Assembly (NCBI GenBank): GCA_003427395.1
Contig: BFEA01000632.1
Location: 801,902-843,165 of the forward strand
Reading direction: 5' to 3'
DNA length: 41,264 nucleotides
DNA from: Chara braunii
Taxonomy: Eukaryota; Streptophyta; Charophyceae; Charales; Characeae
Shown here: in pieces, positions 10,496-20,900 of the stretch
Position numbering within the stretch: position 1 is the stretch's first letter
Layout: every line of letters begins with the position of its first letter
Program-made: the position numbers and the translations under genes
Notes under the pieces: model-generated
Databases searched by the model: none
What the model was told of the DNA's origin: nothing
What the model saw: only the letters and a program-made list of their open reading frames with translations

Positions 10496-10619
10496 TTTTT
10501 TTTTTTTTTTCAAAGCTCCAGTCTATTCGTGGGGAGTAGCACGTGCTGGGAACCGGGCCCAACATCCCATATGAACATACATTAGTTTGTAATATCGGGG
10601 CCATTACCCGGCTTCGGCT
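10496..10619 (-). mobile_element. Short poly-A SINE-like element, copy C (inverted)
   Basis: On the minus strand it reads from GCCGAAGCCGGGTAATGGCC through TTCATATGGGATGTTGGGCC to a poly-A tail (poly-T at 10496-10510 on the plus strand). Copies B and C form a tail-to-tail inverted pair that could fold into a hairpin. Confidence 0.65.
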
Positions 10620-10630
10620 GAGAAAAACCT

Positions 10631-10764
10631 GAGAATAGAGTGCTTCAAGCACTTACAAAATCAGAAACCTTCGAAAATTCTAATGCTGATGATACTAAGA
10701 ATAGAGTGCTTCAAGCACTTACGAAATAAGAAACCTTTGAAAATTCTAATGCTGATGATACTAA
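10631..10764. repeat. 66-bp tandem repeat, two units
   Basis: ATAGAGTGCTTCAAGCACTT starts at 10635 and at 10701. The units match closely, including GAAACCTT.GAAAATTC and TAATGCTGATGATACTAA. Each unit holds the near-palindrome AGTGCTTCAAGCACTT. Confidence 0.9.
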
Positions 10765-10967
10765 TGATACTAGTGATGATGACAAAAGAATATAGTTACT
10801 CATGCTGAGTCATCCATACTGGACTCCTAATCATGAACAACTCCAAGCCCTCCATTACCAGGATATTGCAACTCAGGAACAAGACAAACCTATTCCCCCA
10901 CTGCCATAGCTGATCTCTTCTCACTACCCAAACTAACCCCACCCCATAAGTTGTCATGGTAGCCCCC

Positions 10968-11095
10968 CTGGTTCACCACTGGCTTGCTTTCCTCCCTCAA
11001 CAAACCCCAGATCTCTCTACAAGGCCTCCCACCCCTGCCAATTGCAGGTTACAGGGCTATGCCCCAGCTCCGGCCAGCGTTGTTTTGGCATTGGC
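10968..11095 (-). repeat. Dispersed ~210-bp repeat, copy 3 (partial, inverted)
   Basis: On the minus strand it reads AACGCTGGCCGGAGCTGGGG, then CCCTGTAACCTG. GATCTGGGG, GTTGAGGGAGGAAAGCAAGC and CAGTGGTGAACC follow, matching the first half of copies 1 and 2. It lacks the second half. Confidence 0.6.
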
Positions 11096-11109
11096 AATCC
11101 AGGAGCACT

Positions 11110-11310
11110 ATCTTCACGAGACTAAATGATATGTCGCCATCCGACGTTTGAAACGAAAGGCGAGTACTACTTTCCTGTCTTTTCGGCCTGCACCCATACT
11201 ACAGTAGATCCCTTCAAAAGACTAAGTGATATATCGCCATCCGCCTCTCCCTCTTGTCCAACTGATATGTCCCTATTATTTACAACACCCTGCCTGCACC
11301 CATCCTATAG
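11110..11310. repeat. Approximate tandem duplication (~100 bp)
   Basis: ACTAA.TGATAT.TCGCCATCCG occurs at about 11120 and 11221, and CCTGCACCCAT.CTA.AGTA at 11188 and 11292. This fits an old duplication of about 100 bp. No gene was recognised. Confidence 0.6.
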
Positions 11311-12220
11311 TAAACTCACGTATGACAAATCCCTCCATCATCAGCTGATCTGCTAGCTAACAACGGATCAACAGAAGGGCCACATATTGCTGAACTTGAG
11401 GACGCCTTAGCCAATTATTCAGACGGTGATCTTTCCTTTCTCCCTCGACCAACCCACTACATGTAATGTAATATACGTGCTCCATCCACCTCACATACAA
11501 AGCCCTTCCATGCAACCAACATAAGTGTGCTGACACCAATATGACACCAAAACACCAACATATCTACCACAAGACCTTCACAGCATACCACATCCAGCCC
11601 TCCCTTCACCAACCCGATGAGATGCCTGCTCAAGTTACCTTCCCATGGAATTGCTCAGTGAAATGTCGAAGACGGAGTAACCAATGCAAACATCTGGTGA
11701 AGAAGAAAATGACAGGGGAGCGGAAGGAGAAAGGAGTAAGATGGGATACGTTCGATGATCGACCGAACCGATCGATTGACTACCTGGTGCTTTGGGCACG
11801 ACACACATGGAGTTGAGGCAGTTGAATCTGAGGTCAGTCACACGGAATTGGCCAGCGAATCTTGGTGGTAGCATCCCTTGGTGAGCAAATTTTCTCACTT
11901 GCACCATGTTCCCCAATGTATATAGGACCCTAGGTTGAGCGTTCTCAATTTGGGCCTTGTAACTATGTTCCTTATCTACTGTGGGCCAACTCAGTCATTC
12001 TTTTTTTCTTGTGGGCCAGGCCAGGGAGGAATATCTTCATTAAATCGGAATACCTCCTAGCCTTATCTTTAATTGAGGCCCTCATTCCCTGACGATTTGT
12101 CTCTTGGTGATCTGCTAATAGTGCACGGCACCTCGGTGAACCACAATGATGTGATCTACAAACTTGCCGCGGCCCCCGAGTATGCATGTCATTTGCAACA
12201 ATATTTCTACGAAGGGCTGT
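11311..12220. other. No gene recognised
   Basis: Unassigned DNA. The open frames are short, overlap on both strands and lack motifs. Confidence 0.4.
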
Positions 12221-12221
12221 C

Positions 12222-12390
12222 TTAAGCCACTAGTACTTGGCCATACATCGACTGTGGGCTGTTTCGGAGGCCCGAAACAAAAAACGGGTTGCCAATAAAA
12301 TTCATCAACGGAGACCCTTTCCCGCTCGGCTTTCGAATATAATGACGCTACTTCTATTTTGAAACGGGGGCAATTTAATCGTTTGCGTGC
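12222..12390 (+). mobile_element. TTAA MITE, one-ended copy
   Basis: TTAA at 12222-12225 is followed by GCCACTAGTACTTGG, a diverged form of the family end. The neighbouring GTTTCGGAGGCCCGAAAC is the reverse complement of GTTTCGGGCCTCCGAAA in the copy at 28003, placed at a matching distance from the end. The far end was not found, so the right boundary is approximate. Confidence 0.5.
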
Positions 12391-12840
12391 TCTTTCAATT
12401 ATGACATACATGGCGTAATGTTATGAATTGATATAATATGCGCAACCATACTTTTTTGTATATCTCTTCTAAACGCAGCCTGTCAGGCAGTATCTCCTTG
12501 ACAATCTCCAAGACCAGTCTGGTTTTATAGATATAAGTTTCAGATGATTTTGAGAAATGGTTGAGGGTTATTGGGTCTACCTGACACAAGTATGTATGTG
12601 GTGCCCATGTTGGCACAATGCAACGGATGTGCTGAAATGAATGATCAGTTGTTATCGGACTGATAGAATACAGCAGTTGAACCGGAGCTTCCTCGTGCGC
12701 TCAAACGAGGGAATGCATGACAACGTATTTTACATTGTCTCCAAGATTGAAACATGTTAGCGAGGTAGCGGTAGGAGCATCCCGCACCGCCTCGACCATC
12801 TTGGGGTCCGACTCCAAACCGCCACATGGCACAATGTAGC

Positions 12841-13001
12841 TTAAACCACCAGTACCTTTCCTATATATTGGCCGCAATAAAAAATAAAGTAGAAGCGTTT
12901 TTAGTCGGATGAATTTGGGTGCTCCGGTAGTGACCCATTCGTTCATCATTGTGTCGACTTGTTAACTGCCCCGACCTTCGGAGGTACTGCAGGTGGTTTA
13001 A
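12841..13001 (-). mobile_element. TTAA-flanked MITE, copy 2
   Basis: Element 12845-12997 (153 bp) lies between TTAA 12841-12844 and TTAA 12998-13001. The left end is ACCACCAGTACC; the right end is GGTACTGCAGGTGGT, with two extra bases. Its interior matches the reverse complement of the copy at 3327 over most of its length, which shows a shared family rather than chance inverted ends. Confidence 0.8.
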
Positions 13002-13004
13002 AAA

Positions 13005-13480
13005 TAAAATTTTTCGTAAGGCAATTTCACTCTTCTTCGGGAGGATCTTCAATCATGTGCCCTTCAGGCTTCAACGCATGTAAAGTTCACTCAATAATGA
13101 GTCAATATGTTGTACACCTCCATAGGGTCATAAATCTTAATATATTAACATATCGTTCATATATACGGTTGCGCAAAAAAAAATGAATCATGCCTTGTGT
13201 CAAACGCGTCTTGTTCACAAAGTTGTGGAATGTGACATTCACAAAGTCTTTAGAATGTTGGAGAATCATTACAAATTTACACAGGGCACCTTACACATTG
13301 TTGCGTGTCTCCAAACAGTGTGAAGATCGTTTTCGGCCTTTGGAAATTGACCGACTCACTTGGGACATTCTGATTGAATATATGGATGCCCTTAGCATGT
13401 TAGATATTGACATTGAGCTTACGAATGTTATCCAACATGAGATTTAGACGGAAAACCATCCTTCCATCCGTGTCCAACAT
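13005..13480. other. No gene recognised; one 85-codon open frame
   Basis: An open frame at 13190-13447 on the plus strand has an ordinary, non-repetitive composition with several Trp and Cys residues. I recognise no motif and see no neighbouring exon. Reported only as an unexplained frame. Confidence 0.25.
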
Positions 13481-13484
13481 GCTA

Positions 13485-13513
13485 CCCCCCCCCCCCCCCC
13501 CCCCCCCCCCCCC
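13485..13513. repeat. Poly-C tract
   Basis: An uninterrupted run of about 28 C. Frames through it give poly-Pro or poly-Gly and are artefacts. Confidence 0.95.
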
Positions 13514-13844
13514 GACGCCGGGTGGTGGGTGCTGCCGCTTGTGCATGTGGCTGTGTGCTGCCTCTTTGCAGTGCCACATGGCAGCTTGTTGTGAATCTTG
13601 AAGACCCCCCTGGCTAGGGGGCTGCACTACAGTGTCATCTGGGTGTATGATCAAAATCTCTGACCACCCCAGATTTTTTTTTTTTGCAGTGGCATCAGGC
13701 CAGCAGGATCTATCTTATTCCCCACCTTCTTTTCTCATTTTCTAATTTATTTCATTTTATTTTTTATTTATTTATTATGAAAATATGAATTTCTTTGCGG
13801 CACCCTCAAATCTGATTAGGAGTTAGTCATTCTTGCTTTCAACA

Positions 13845-14212
13845 CACATTTTGACCCCGTGGGGGTAACGAAGTGCTGCCGGAAATTTCTGTTTTTTTTC
13901 TTTTACTCGGTCTTTTTCAGGACATTTTGACCCCTTGTGGGTAAGTGTTGGCAAAATTTTCTAATTTTACTTAGTTTTTCTTCTTGACGGCACACTTCGA
14001 CCCTATGGGGGTAACGAAATGTTGCCAAAAGTTTTGAAAAAAAACAACACTTAGTTTTTCTTCACCCCCTCATCTACTTTTTTTTTTTTTTTTTTTTTTG
14101 AAAATTATCATTTGCGGCATTGTAAAACTTAGTGCGCTTCTCTTAGTCTCTCCTTCCTCTTTGCTCCTTTGTGATCCCGTTGGGGTAGGAAAATGCTGCC
14201 AAAAATTCTAAA
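13845..14212. repeat. Four-unit degenerate array upstream of gag
   Basis: Units centred at about 13860, 13935, 14010 and 14180 share a core like GACCCCGTGGGGGTAACGAA followed by TGCTGCC and AAAATTT. The first three are spaced about 73 bp, and ACTTAGTTTTTCTTC-like spacers lie between some. The ACCCC..GGGGT core is itself a dyad. It may be part of the 5' untranslated or LTR region of the adjoining chromovirus, but no matching copy was found at the 3' side. Confidence 0.6.
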
Positions 14213-14625
14213 AAAATAAGTATTCTTTCTCTTCCCACCTTTTGTTTCATTCTTTCTTTCTTTATTTTTATTATTTAGTTTCTTTCATTTTTATCTCGAA
14301 ATTTCACTGTTCATTTTATTTTTTTTCCCTCTCCCCTCCATGGTTATTATTTTCTTTTCTTGATTAGGTTGTCGCTACCCTCCTCTAACCACCCGAACCC
14401 CGGTTACGGTTAGGGTTTTCTTAGGGTTTTTCTAGGGTTTCAGGCACCCTGGACCCGAACGACTCCTCTCTCCTCGACCGGATTCGTGCCACCATCTCAC
14501 GCGCGAACCGCTGGTCACAGGGCGAGCCGACCCACGACTACCCACTCTGCTCTCGCGGTCCCCTCCCACTCAACGGTGGTCCTCTGTCCCCATACCACAA
14601 CCCATCTCTCCCCCTACCTCCGACA

Positions 14626-15074
14626 ATGTCTGCCTCTCTTCCTCCACCGCCCAAGGACAGGGCTACTGTTGAGGAGATCGTCGCGGCGCCATCCACCTCT
14701 CAGGCGTCCACCCACCCGACGGTCCTAGGTCAGCCCTCTGTGGTCCCCACGGACGTTCGCGTACTTCTTGCGTCTCTCCTTGCACGTCTGCAAGCGCGAC
14801 TCGATGCACTTGCACCCCTGGAGAAGGTGGAGAGGCAAGTCAATGCGCTTGCCCTTGAAGTTCACCGCCTCAAGGGTAATCCTCATCGCTCCCCTCATCG
14901 CTCTCCCCACCGCTCCCAAACCCCATTCCCTACCGGCTCAGAGTCCGGCTCCCCACGATTCCAGGGACGGAGATGTGGTGGTTCGTCCTACTCCACGGGT
15001 CAGGCCCAACACTCCCCGTCTGGAGTGGTGAGTGTTGCTGCCCCTCAGACCATACCGTCTGTTGCGGTGTCGAG
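14626..15074 (+). pseudogene. Gag N-terminal part, broken by insertion
   Basis: The chosen ATG (ACAATGTCT context) opens a frame rich in Pro, Ser and Thr. It contains a likely coiled coil around residues 45-85 (LLARLQARLDALAPLEKV and following heptads), which is common ahead of the Gag core in plant gypsy elements. A PHRSPHRS-type basic repeat follows. The frame runs into the inserted inverted-repeat element at about 15075, so the natural continuation is displaced to about 15890. An earlier ATG at 14486 in another frame gives a low-complexity Pro/Ser product and was not chosen. Confidence 0.65.
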
Positions 15075-15889
15075 CGCATCGGCTCCCGCCTTTTTTGCAA
15101 AGGCGAGAGCCCTCCCGGCCATGACATGCAGAAGTCTAAACAAAACACAAACAGAGATAACTTGGGAACGACGCAAAATAATCCCGCGAGCCGCCGAGAC
15201 GGTCCAGCAGAGTCCCTAGGACCGCTCCGCCGGAGCAGGGCAGCAATAGTCGGGGTAGGGAACACTTTGCTCCACTTCCCTTTGGCTGGTGCTGGTCCGG
15301 TGGAGCGGTCCTAGGGACTCTGCGGAACCGTTTCAGCGGCTCGCGGGATTATTTTGCGCCGTTCCCAAGTTGTCTCTGTTTGTGTTTTGTTTAAACTCCT
15401 ACGTGACATGGTCGGGAGGGCTCCCGCCTTTGCAAAAAAAGGCGGGCTTGTTCGCTGTAATCTAGATACGCTTGGTTAACGCCAAGTGGACCCGAGTGTC
15501 GCCCGTCCCCTAGGCCGCTGATCTCCTAAGTACGAAGCGTACGCCCTCGGCTGACCTACCTCTGCAATTGCATGTAAAAACTTTCGCACGTGGGTCAGTA
15601 GCTCGGTAGGGATACGCCCCTAAGGGTGGTGACAACCCCTTAGGGAAGGAAAGCTTATGCCCCGCGGGAACCTATCTTGTCGTAGGGGACCGCGGGATGT
15701 ACAGTTGGCGCACCCGACTAGAGCGGCGAAGGGACGACGAGACGGCACCCGTCTCGACGTTTAGTGGTGTTAATTATGCATTATCCCCGAGTTGTCTCTT
15801 GATTTTGGTTTTGTGTAAAATCCTGCGTGACATGGCCGGGAGGGCTCCCGCCTCTTCACAAGAAAAAGGCGGGGGCCGATGCGCTCGAT
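15074..15889. mobile_element. Inverted-repeat element inserted in gag
   Basis: Three related arms are visible. The left arm (15076-15224) starts GAGCGCATCGGCTCCCGCC. An inverted arm (15299-15450) mirrors it closely through CCTAGGGACTCTGC, GCGGGATTATTTTGCGCC and GGGAGGGCTCCCGCC. A second inverted arm at the outer right (15780-15888) ends GGCGGGGGCCGATGCGCTCG. The outer ends thus form terminal inverted repeats, while 15076-15450 is on its own a near-perfect hairpin. The middle (15450-15780) is non-coding and rich in small dyads (CCCCTAAGGG/CCCCTTAGGG). Gag-like coding sequence stops at the left edge and resumes at the right. No clear target duplication was found. Confidence 0.8.
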
Positions 15890-16985
15890 AGCGACACACC
15901 CATTGGCCCCCGCCGCCTCGCCGTCAGCACAGCGGTTCCACCCTTGTGCGTCTGTCAGACATACCCGACTTCGATGGTACAATGCGTGTGTTGCACTAGT
16001 TGCAGGTTGCCACACGTGCGCTCACACTGACTAACACTAGTCAGACATTGTGGTGCTCCACGCTCGCAACTAAATTGCGAGGCAGCGCGTTCTCCGCATG
16101 GGAGAACTATTATTCTCATCGCACTCGCGCAGGTGAGACTCCTACTCTCGCGGATTTCACCGCGTTCCTCCATGACCACTACGACACTCTCCACGATACG
16201 ACTGACGCCTTAGATCGGGTCACCCAGACGCAGTGGCGCGGGTCCTTCGCACCAGCCAATCTTGAGTGTCACATTAGAGTGTTTTAGGACGCTCGCCTCA
16301 TTTGCGATGAGGCACTCCTGCCTGAGGTCCTTTTGACCAACAGGTTCGTAGTCAGTCTTCCGACTGACTACCGCATCGAGCTCTGGCGACAGAGCTTTGC
16401 CTCCTCAGAGCAGGCCTACGAGGCTGCTCGACAATACCAGAAGATACGAAGTCGCATCTCCGACGCCCCATCTTCTTCGCGATCCATCGTCGCCGCCACC
16501 TAGTCACGAGGCACCACGCGCAGTCGATCCTCCTTCACCGGCCGCTTTGACCACCCAACTCGACCTGGAGCGCCATCCTCTCGGCGCTACAATTCTCTAG
16601 AGTACGGCAAGGATGCCTCGACTGAGCTTGACCCTACCCTTGGGGATGCCCCCGAGGACATCGAGCTCCGCGACGTCATCCAGTATCACTTGGATAACGA
16701 CATTGTCCCGGTGATCGAGCGCCTGCAGATGACCATGTTCGCCATGGGTCGTGCACGCAGTCGGTTTGCACAGGCTGGCGCCCGCACGATCACGGTTCCT
16801 CAGATCGACCTCCCGTAGGGTTTTGTTCCTCCTCGCGAAACTCTTATCCCCTAAGGAGCTCGCCGCTCTCGAGGCCCGTTGCGGCTACCTTCGTTGCCGC
16901 GAGGATGAACACACCTCCTCACAGTGTCCATACGATGCCGCCCTCGATCAGCACTACGCTGACATTTCTCGTCAGCGTTGATCTC
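15890..16985 (+). pseudogene. Gag core and zinc knuckle, decayed
   Basis: After the insertion the translation reads as a retrotransposon Gag domain: RLSDIPDFDGTM, LRGSAFSAWENYY, DFTAFLHDHYD and RQYQKIRSRI in the expected order. In-frame TAG codons sit at 15997, 16285, 16501 and 16816. After a frameshift near 16850 a knuckle-like motif appears (CGYLRCREDEHTSSQC, about 16882-16929). It has spacing C-x4-C-x4-H-x4-C instead of the usual C-x2-C-x4-H-x4-C. It would package element RNA in a working copy; here it is dead. Confidence 0.75.
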
Positions 16986-17039
16986 AGTCCCCCCCGGCCC
17001 CGCCCGGCTAGCCCCACCCACCTAGCCACGGTGCAGTGT

Positions 17040-18000
17040 ACCGCTGAGGCCTCGCACGTAGCCGTCTTCCCGACCACCGAGTCGCGGTTTGCCCCTTTGG
17101 CTACGCACTCAGAGGATCCTCAGGATATGACAGACGCAGTTCCTTCTGCCCCACCGTTTGTCGAGATACCATTTGCCGCATAGTAGACCGCCGTATCTAT
17201 TCCTTCCCCTCCGAGCCTTCCGACGCGTCGTGCCATTCGCACAACTTGTTCTAGTGCCCATCTGGCGACTCGTGATGACGTTGTGTCATCTCTCCTGGAT
17301 TCGAGCATCCTTCAGGCTTGCAAGGAGCGACTCACGAGACGCGTAAACGTCCTGCGTCGTCTTCTCGCTCTGCTCTCTGACCCTGATCGCACCCTCCCCA
17401 TCATTCCTATTCGCCTGGGGACATCTACGAGGGTGTACCGCGCTTTATGAGACTTTGGCTCGCAGAGAGACTTCGTTCACCCTCGCGTGGTTGAGGAAGC
17501 TCGTCTAGCTACCTCCGAGTCTCATTCTCCTATCTTCGCTACCCTCGGAGATAACAAGACGCAGCGTTTCTTCGATCAGACGGTCCCCGACCTCCACTTC
17601 TCCCTCACCCTCCAGCCATCGGATAGTACCTAGGCGCCTCGGCGCTACCATTCCTCCGCATACTTCGACGTGTTGGAGACTGGGTACGACTTTATCCTTG
17701 ACACTCCTTGGTCTCGCCGGTTCCGTGGCATAGAGGCCGAATGGGCGACTGAGACACTTGTTCTCAAAATGGAGTGTGGTCGAACTCATCGAGTCCCCTT
17801 CATTGGAACCACGGGCGACACCCCTCCAAACCTACCTCCCCAGGACCCTCGTCTCTCTGGGTCCCACCCAAACATCGCCTTCACTTCTCCTCGTCAGTTT
17901 GCTCACTTCATACGACAGAAGGACGTCACGTTCTACTTCGTAAATGTCATGGGTCTTCTTCGCGACGATCCACTATGTCCCGAGGTTGAGCTCATCTCAT
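17040..18000 (+). pseudogene. Retroviral-type aspartic protease region, inactive
   Basis: The flap and C-terminal part YDFILDTPWSRRF (17685-17723) corresponds to the conserved YDVILGxxWL block of gypsy proteases. The catalytic D-S/T-G site is expected at about 17451 and reads DFGSQRDFV. The Ser/Thr has become Phe (TTT), consistent with one C-to-T change, and a TGA stands directly before it (17448-17450). Two adjacent TAG codons (17181-17186) and another at 17631 also break the frame. The protease would normally cut the Gag-Pol polyprotein. Confidence 0.75.
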
Positions 18001-18149
18001 TGGAGCCCGATCCCCCTGACCCTTCCTCCATCTTCGAGGCTCCCATATCCACATCCACTCGTCAGCCTACGGATACCCCCTCGACATCCCAGGTCCCTTT
18101 GCCGTTCACGGCTGAGTCCTCCCATACGTCTCGTGCCGACGCAGACATT

Positions 18150-19060
18150 GAAGAACTCATGCGGTTCACGGCTGACGTAGAGCCCGCTGTTCACGATGTG
18201 ATTCAAGAGTACCGCGACGTTTTCCCCCCGTATTTCTCATACAACGGGATTCCTCTCATGCCCGTGTTGAGCATTCTATCCAGCTCGTGCATGACTATCG
18301 TGTCCACCATCAGGCACCCTACGAACTCTCTATTCCAGAGGCGACGAAACTCAAGCGTCAGCTTGAGGAGCTCCTTCGACTGGGTTTCATTAAACCCAGT
18401 AACTCGCCTTGGGGTGCACTCGTTCTCTTTGCTCGCAAAGCGGATGAAACTTTTCGCCTCTGCATTGACTACCGCAGCCTTAACCGTTACACGGTTAATA
18501 ACAACTATCCTATACCTCGCGCGAATGAGCTTTTTGACCGTTTGGCAGACAACTTGAACCGCTTCTTTACGAAGATCGATCTTCGTAGCAGTTACCACCA
18601 GATCCGCGTTGCCACAGAGGACCAGCCGAAGACCGTCTTTCGGTCGCGCTTCGACCACTACGAGTTCACGGTGATGCCGTTCGGCCTTACCAATGCACCC
18701 GCCACCTTCCGGACGGCGATGAACGATATCTTCAGGGACATCCTCGAAGAATACGTTCTCGTATACCTGGACGACATCCTGGTCTATAGTCGTACCTTAG
18801 AAGACCATCTCAGACACCTCTGTGATGTCCTACAACGCTTACGCAAGCATGACTTCTATGCTAAGCTTAGTAAGTGACGCTTTGCCCAGACCAAAGTGAA
18901 CTTCCTAGGACACCATGCGTCTGACCAAGGTCTCCATATGAACGACGTGAAGATCACTGCTATTGCAGAGTGACCCGTCCCCACATTTGTCAAGCAGCTT
19001 CGCAATTTTTTAGGTTTCACTAGTTACTATAGTAATTTCATTCGGCGATACTCCAGGTAT
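18150..19060 (+). pseudogene. Reverse transcriptase, chromovirus type
   Basis: Conserved RT blocks are present: LLRLGFIKPSNSPWGAL, RLCIDYRSLN, FTKIDLRSSYHQIRV, VMPFGLTNAPATF and the catalytic YLDDILVYS (about 18759-18785, active-site Asp pair intact). The upstream lead-in (VIQEYRDVFP) is in a different frame, so a frameshift lies near 18265. TGA codons at 18875 and 18971 interrupt the thumb and connection region; the second is in AE-stop-PVP, where gypsy elements have Trp. It copies element RNA into DNA in active relatives. Confidence 0.9.
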
Positions 19061-19795
19061 TCCTACGTCCTTACCTCCACCCTCCTCCGGAAGAACCCGC
19101 CATGGTTTTGGACACCCCTCTGCGAGAATGTTTTTCGCGCCCTCAAGAAGTCGGTGACTTGTGCGCCAGTTCTTCGCCTCTCTGATTTTAATCGCCTCTT
19201 CATCGTCACCACTGATGCGTCAGATTTTGCAGCAGGAGTTGTACATTCTCAGGTGTTTCCCTCTCCTCCCGATTCACCTTATCCTCATGTTCCTCCTTTC
19301 CCCCCCCCCTCCTCCTGACACTGCTTCTCGACTGACGCCGACCCTCCCACCTCCTTCGTCCACCGACAGTCCTCCCCGACCAATGCGGAGGATGAGACTG
19401 TCAAGGCTCGTACCGGGGATTACCCGATCGCCTTCTACTCCCGTCAGCTACTGTCTGCAGAGATAAACTACACTGTAGATGAACGTGAGGTTCTCGCAAC
19501 AGTTTATGCTACCCGACATTGGCATCACTACTTGCACAGGGCGCCCTTCACGGCGCGCACAGACAACTCAGTTGTCCAAGCTTTCCTCACGAAGCCCAAA
19601 CTTTCTCCCCGACAGGCACGTTGGTGGCGTGACTTATCCGAGTTCAGTTTCACCACTCAGCCCATCAAGGGTGAAACGAACCGCGTCGTTGATGCCTTGT
19701 CCCGTCGTCCTGATCACAATCAGGAACCCATCCATCTTGTTGTCATTTCCATCACAAATGTTGATCAGTCGGTGATCGACACATATCGCACTTAG
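19061..19795 (+). pseudogene. RNase H domain with proline-rich expansion
   Basis: The gypsy RNase H motifs are in frame with RT: FIVTTDASDFAAGVV (first Asp), EINYTVDEREVLATVYATRH (Glu) and ARTDNSVV (second Asp), then RVVDALSRRPD. Between the first motif and AFYSRQLLSAE lies a Pro/Ser/Thr-rich linker of about 65 residues around a C-rich tract (19300-19313), with an in-frame TGA at 19316. This linker is longer than usual and may come from slippage in the C tract. The frame ends in TAG at 19793. Confidence 0.85.
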
Positions 19796-20900
19796 TACCG
19801 CCACTGCCCACATTATCGAGTCCTCCATGCGACATTGCCGAGTGGCAAGACCGTTCCCTCATACTCACTCGGTGAGAACGGTCTCGTGTACTGACATGAT
19901 CTGGTCAGCTAGAACCAGGTATCTGCGTTCCCTCCACCGGACAGCTCCATGTCCAGGCTATAGCAAAGTTCCATGACTAGGCAACTGTCGGTCATATGGG
20001 CTTCCACAAGACGTTGGCTCGTGTGTGCCGCCTATATGTCTGGCCAAAGTCCAAGGACTTCGTTAAAGCCTACATCTAGGAGTGTCCTACCTGCCAGGAG
20101 GTGAACAGTGTGAACCACCTTCCGTATGGGTTACTTCAGCCCTTACCCATACCCGATGGTTGTTGGCAGTCCATCTCGATGGATTTCATTGGTCCCCTCC
20201 GCCCACCCACTGAGCGTGGTCATGATGCTATCTTGGTCGTCGTCGATCGCTTCACGAAGCGGGCACGATTTTCCTCGTGCCGCTTTCGCATTAGCGCTCG
20301 TGAGGTCGCCGACATCGGCTTCGACCGAGTCGTGAGAGATCACGGCTTACCTCAGAGCATCATCTTCGACCGTGACCCGCGCTTTACCAGCACTGACACA
20401 TTCGGGCGACGCCTACACGAGGTGTACGATCCCAGCTCCGCTTCTCATCGTCTTACCACCCTTAGACAGAAGGTAAGACTGAGGTCACCAATAAAACTCT
20501 CGGTAATATCCACCGAAAGTTTGTTAGGGATGACCAGCCGTGAGACTTACACTTAGCCCACACGGAGATTGCGTACAACCATGTTGTTTCGCCAGCCACG
20601 GGAATGTCGCCATTCTATTGCGACCTCGGCTCCCACCCTCGCGTACCCGCAGACTTCCTACGGCCGTCGCGGTTGCGCCCAGACACTCGTTGTCCAGCGC
20701 TTAACGACTGGATCGCCCACATGGTGGCGATTATGAAGCATGCACACGAGAGTCTAGCCGACTCCCAGACTCGCATGGCCGCACGAGCAAACCGATCACG
20801 GATGGATCACCTATTCAAAGTCGGTGACGATGTGCTCGTCGACGCACGCCACTTGCAGCTCGAAGCGGATACGCTTCACAAGTTCAGACGCCGTTTCTTT
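19796..20900 (+). pseudogene. Integrase, decayed
   Basis: The N-terminal zinc-binding HHCC module is visible (GHMGFHKTL, then ECPTCQ), followed by SMDFIGPLRPP with the first catalytic Asp and IIFDRDPRFTS with the second. The Glu block is in a shifted frame at about 20454-20500 and reads YHP-stop-TEGKTEVTNKTLG. There a TAG (20463) replaces the conserved Gln and the catalytic Glu survives. Further stops: TGA 19892, TAG 19910, TAG 19978, TAG 20077 and TGA 20541 (in QP-stop-DL, normally Trp). Integrase inserts the element DNA into the genome. Confidence 0.88.

Noticed and set aside
10631-10764. CRISPR-like array from the 66-bp repeat
   Set aside because: Only two tandem units with no spacers, in DNA of eukaryotic type.
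14486-14728. Upstream ATG at 14486 as the gag start
   Set aside because: It is in another frame and gives a low-complexity product; the 14626 frame holds the coiled coil expected of Gag.
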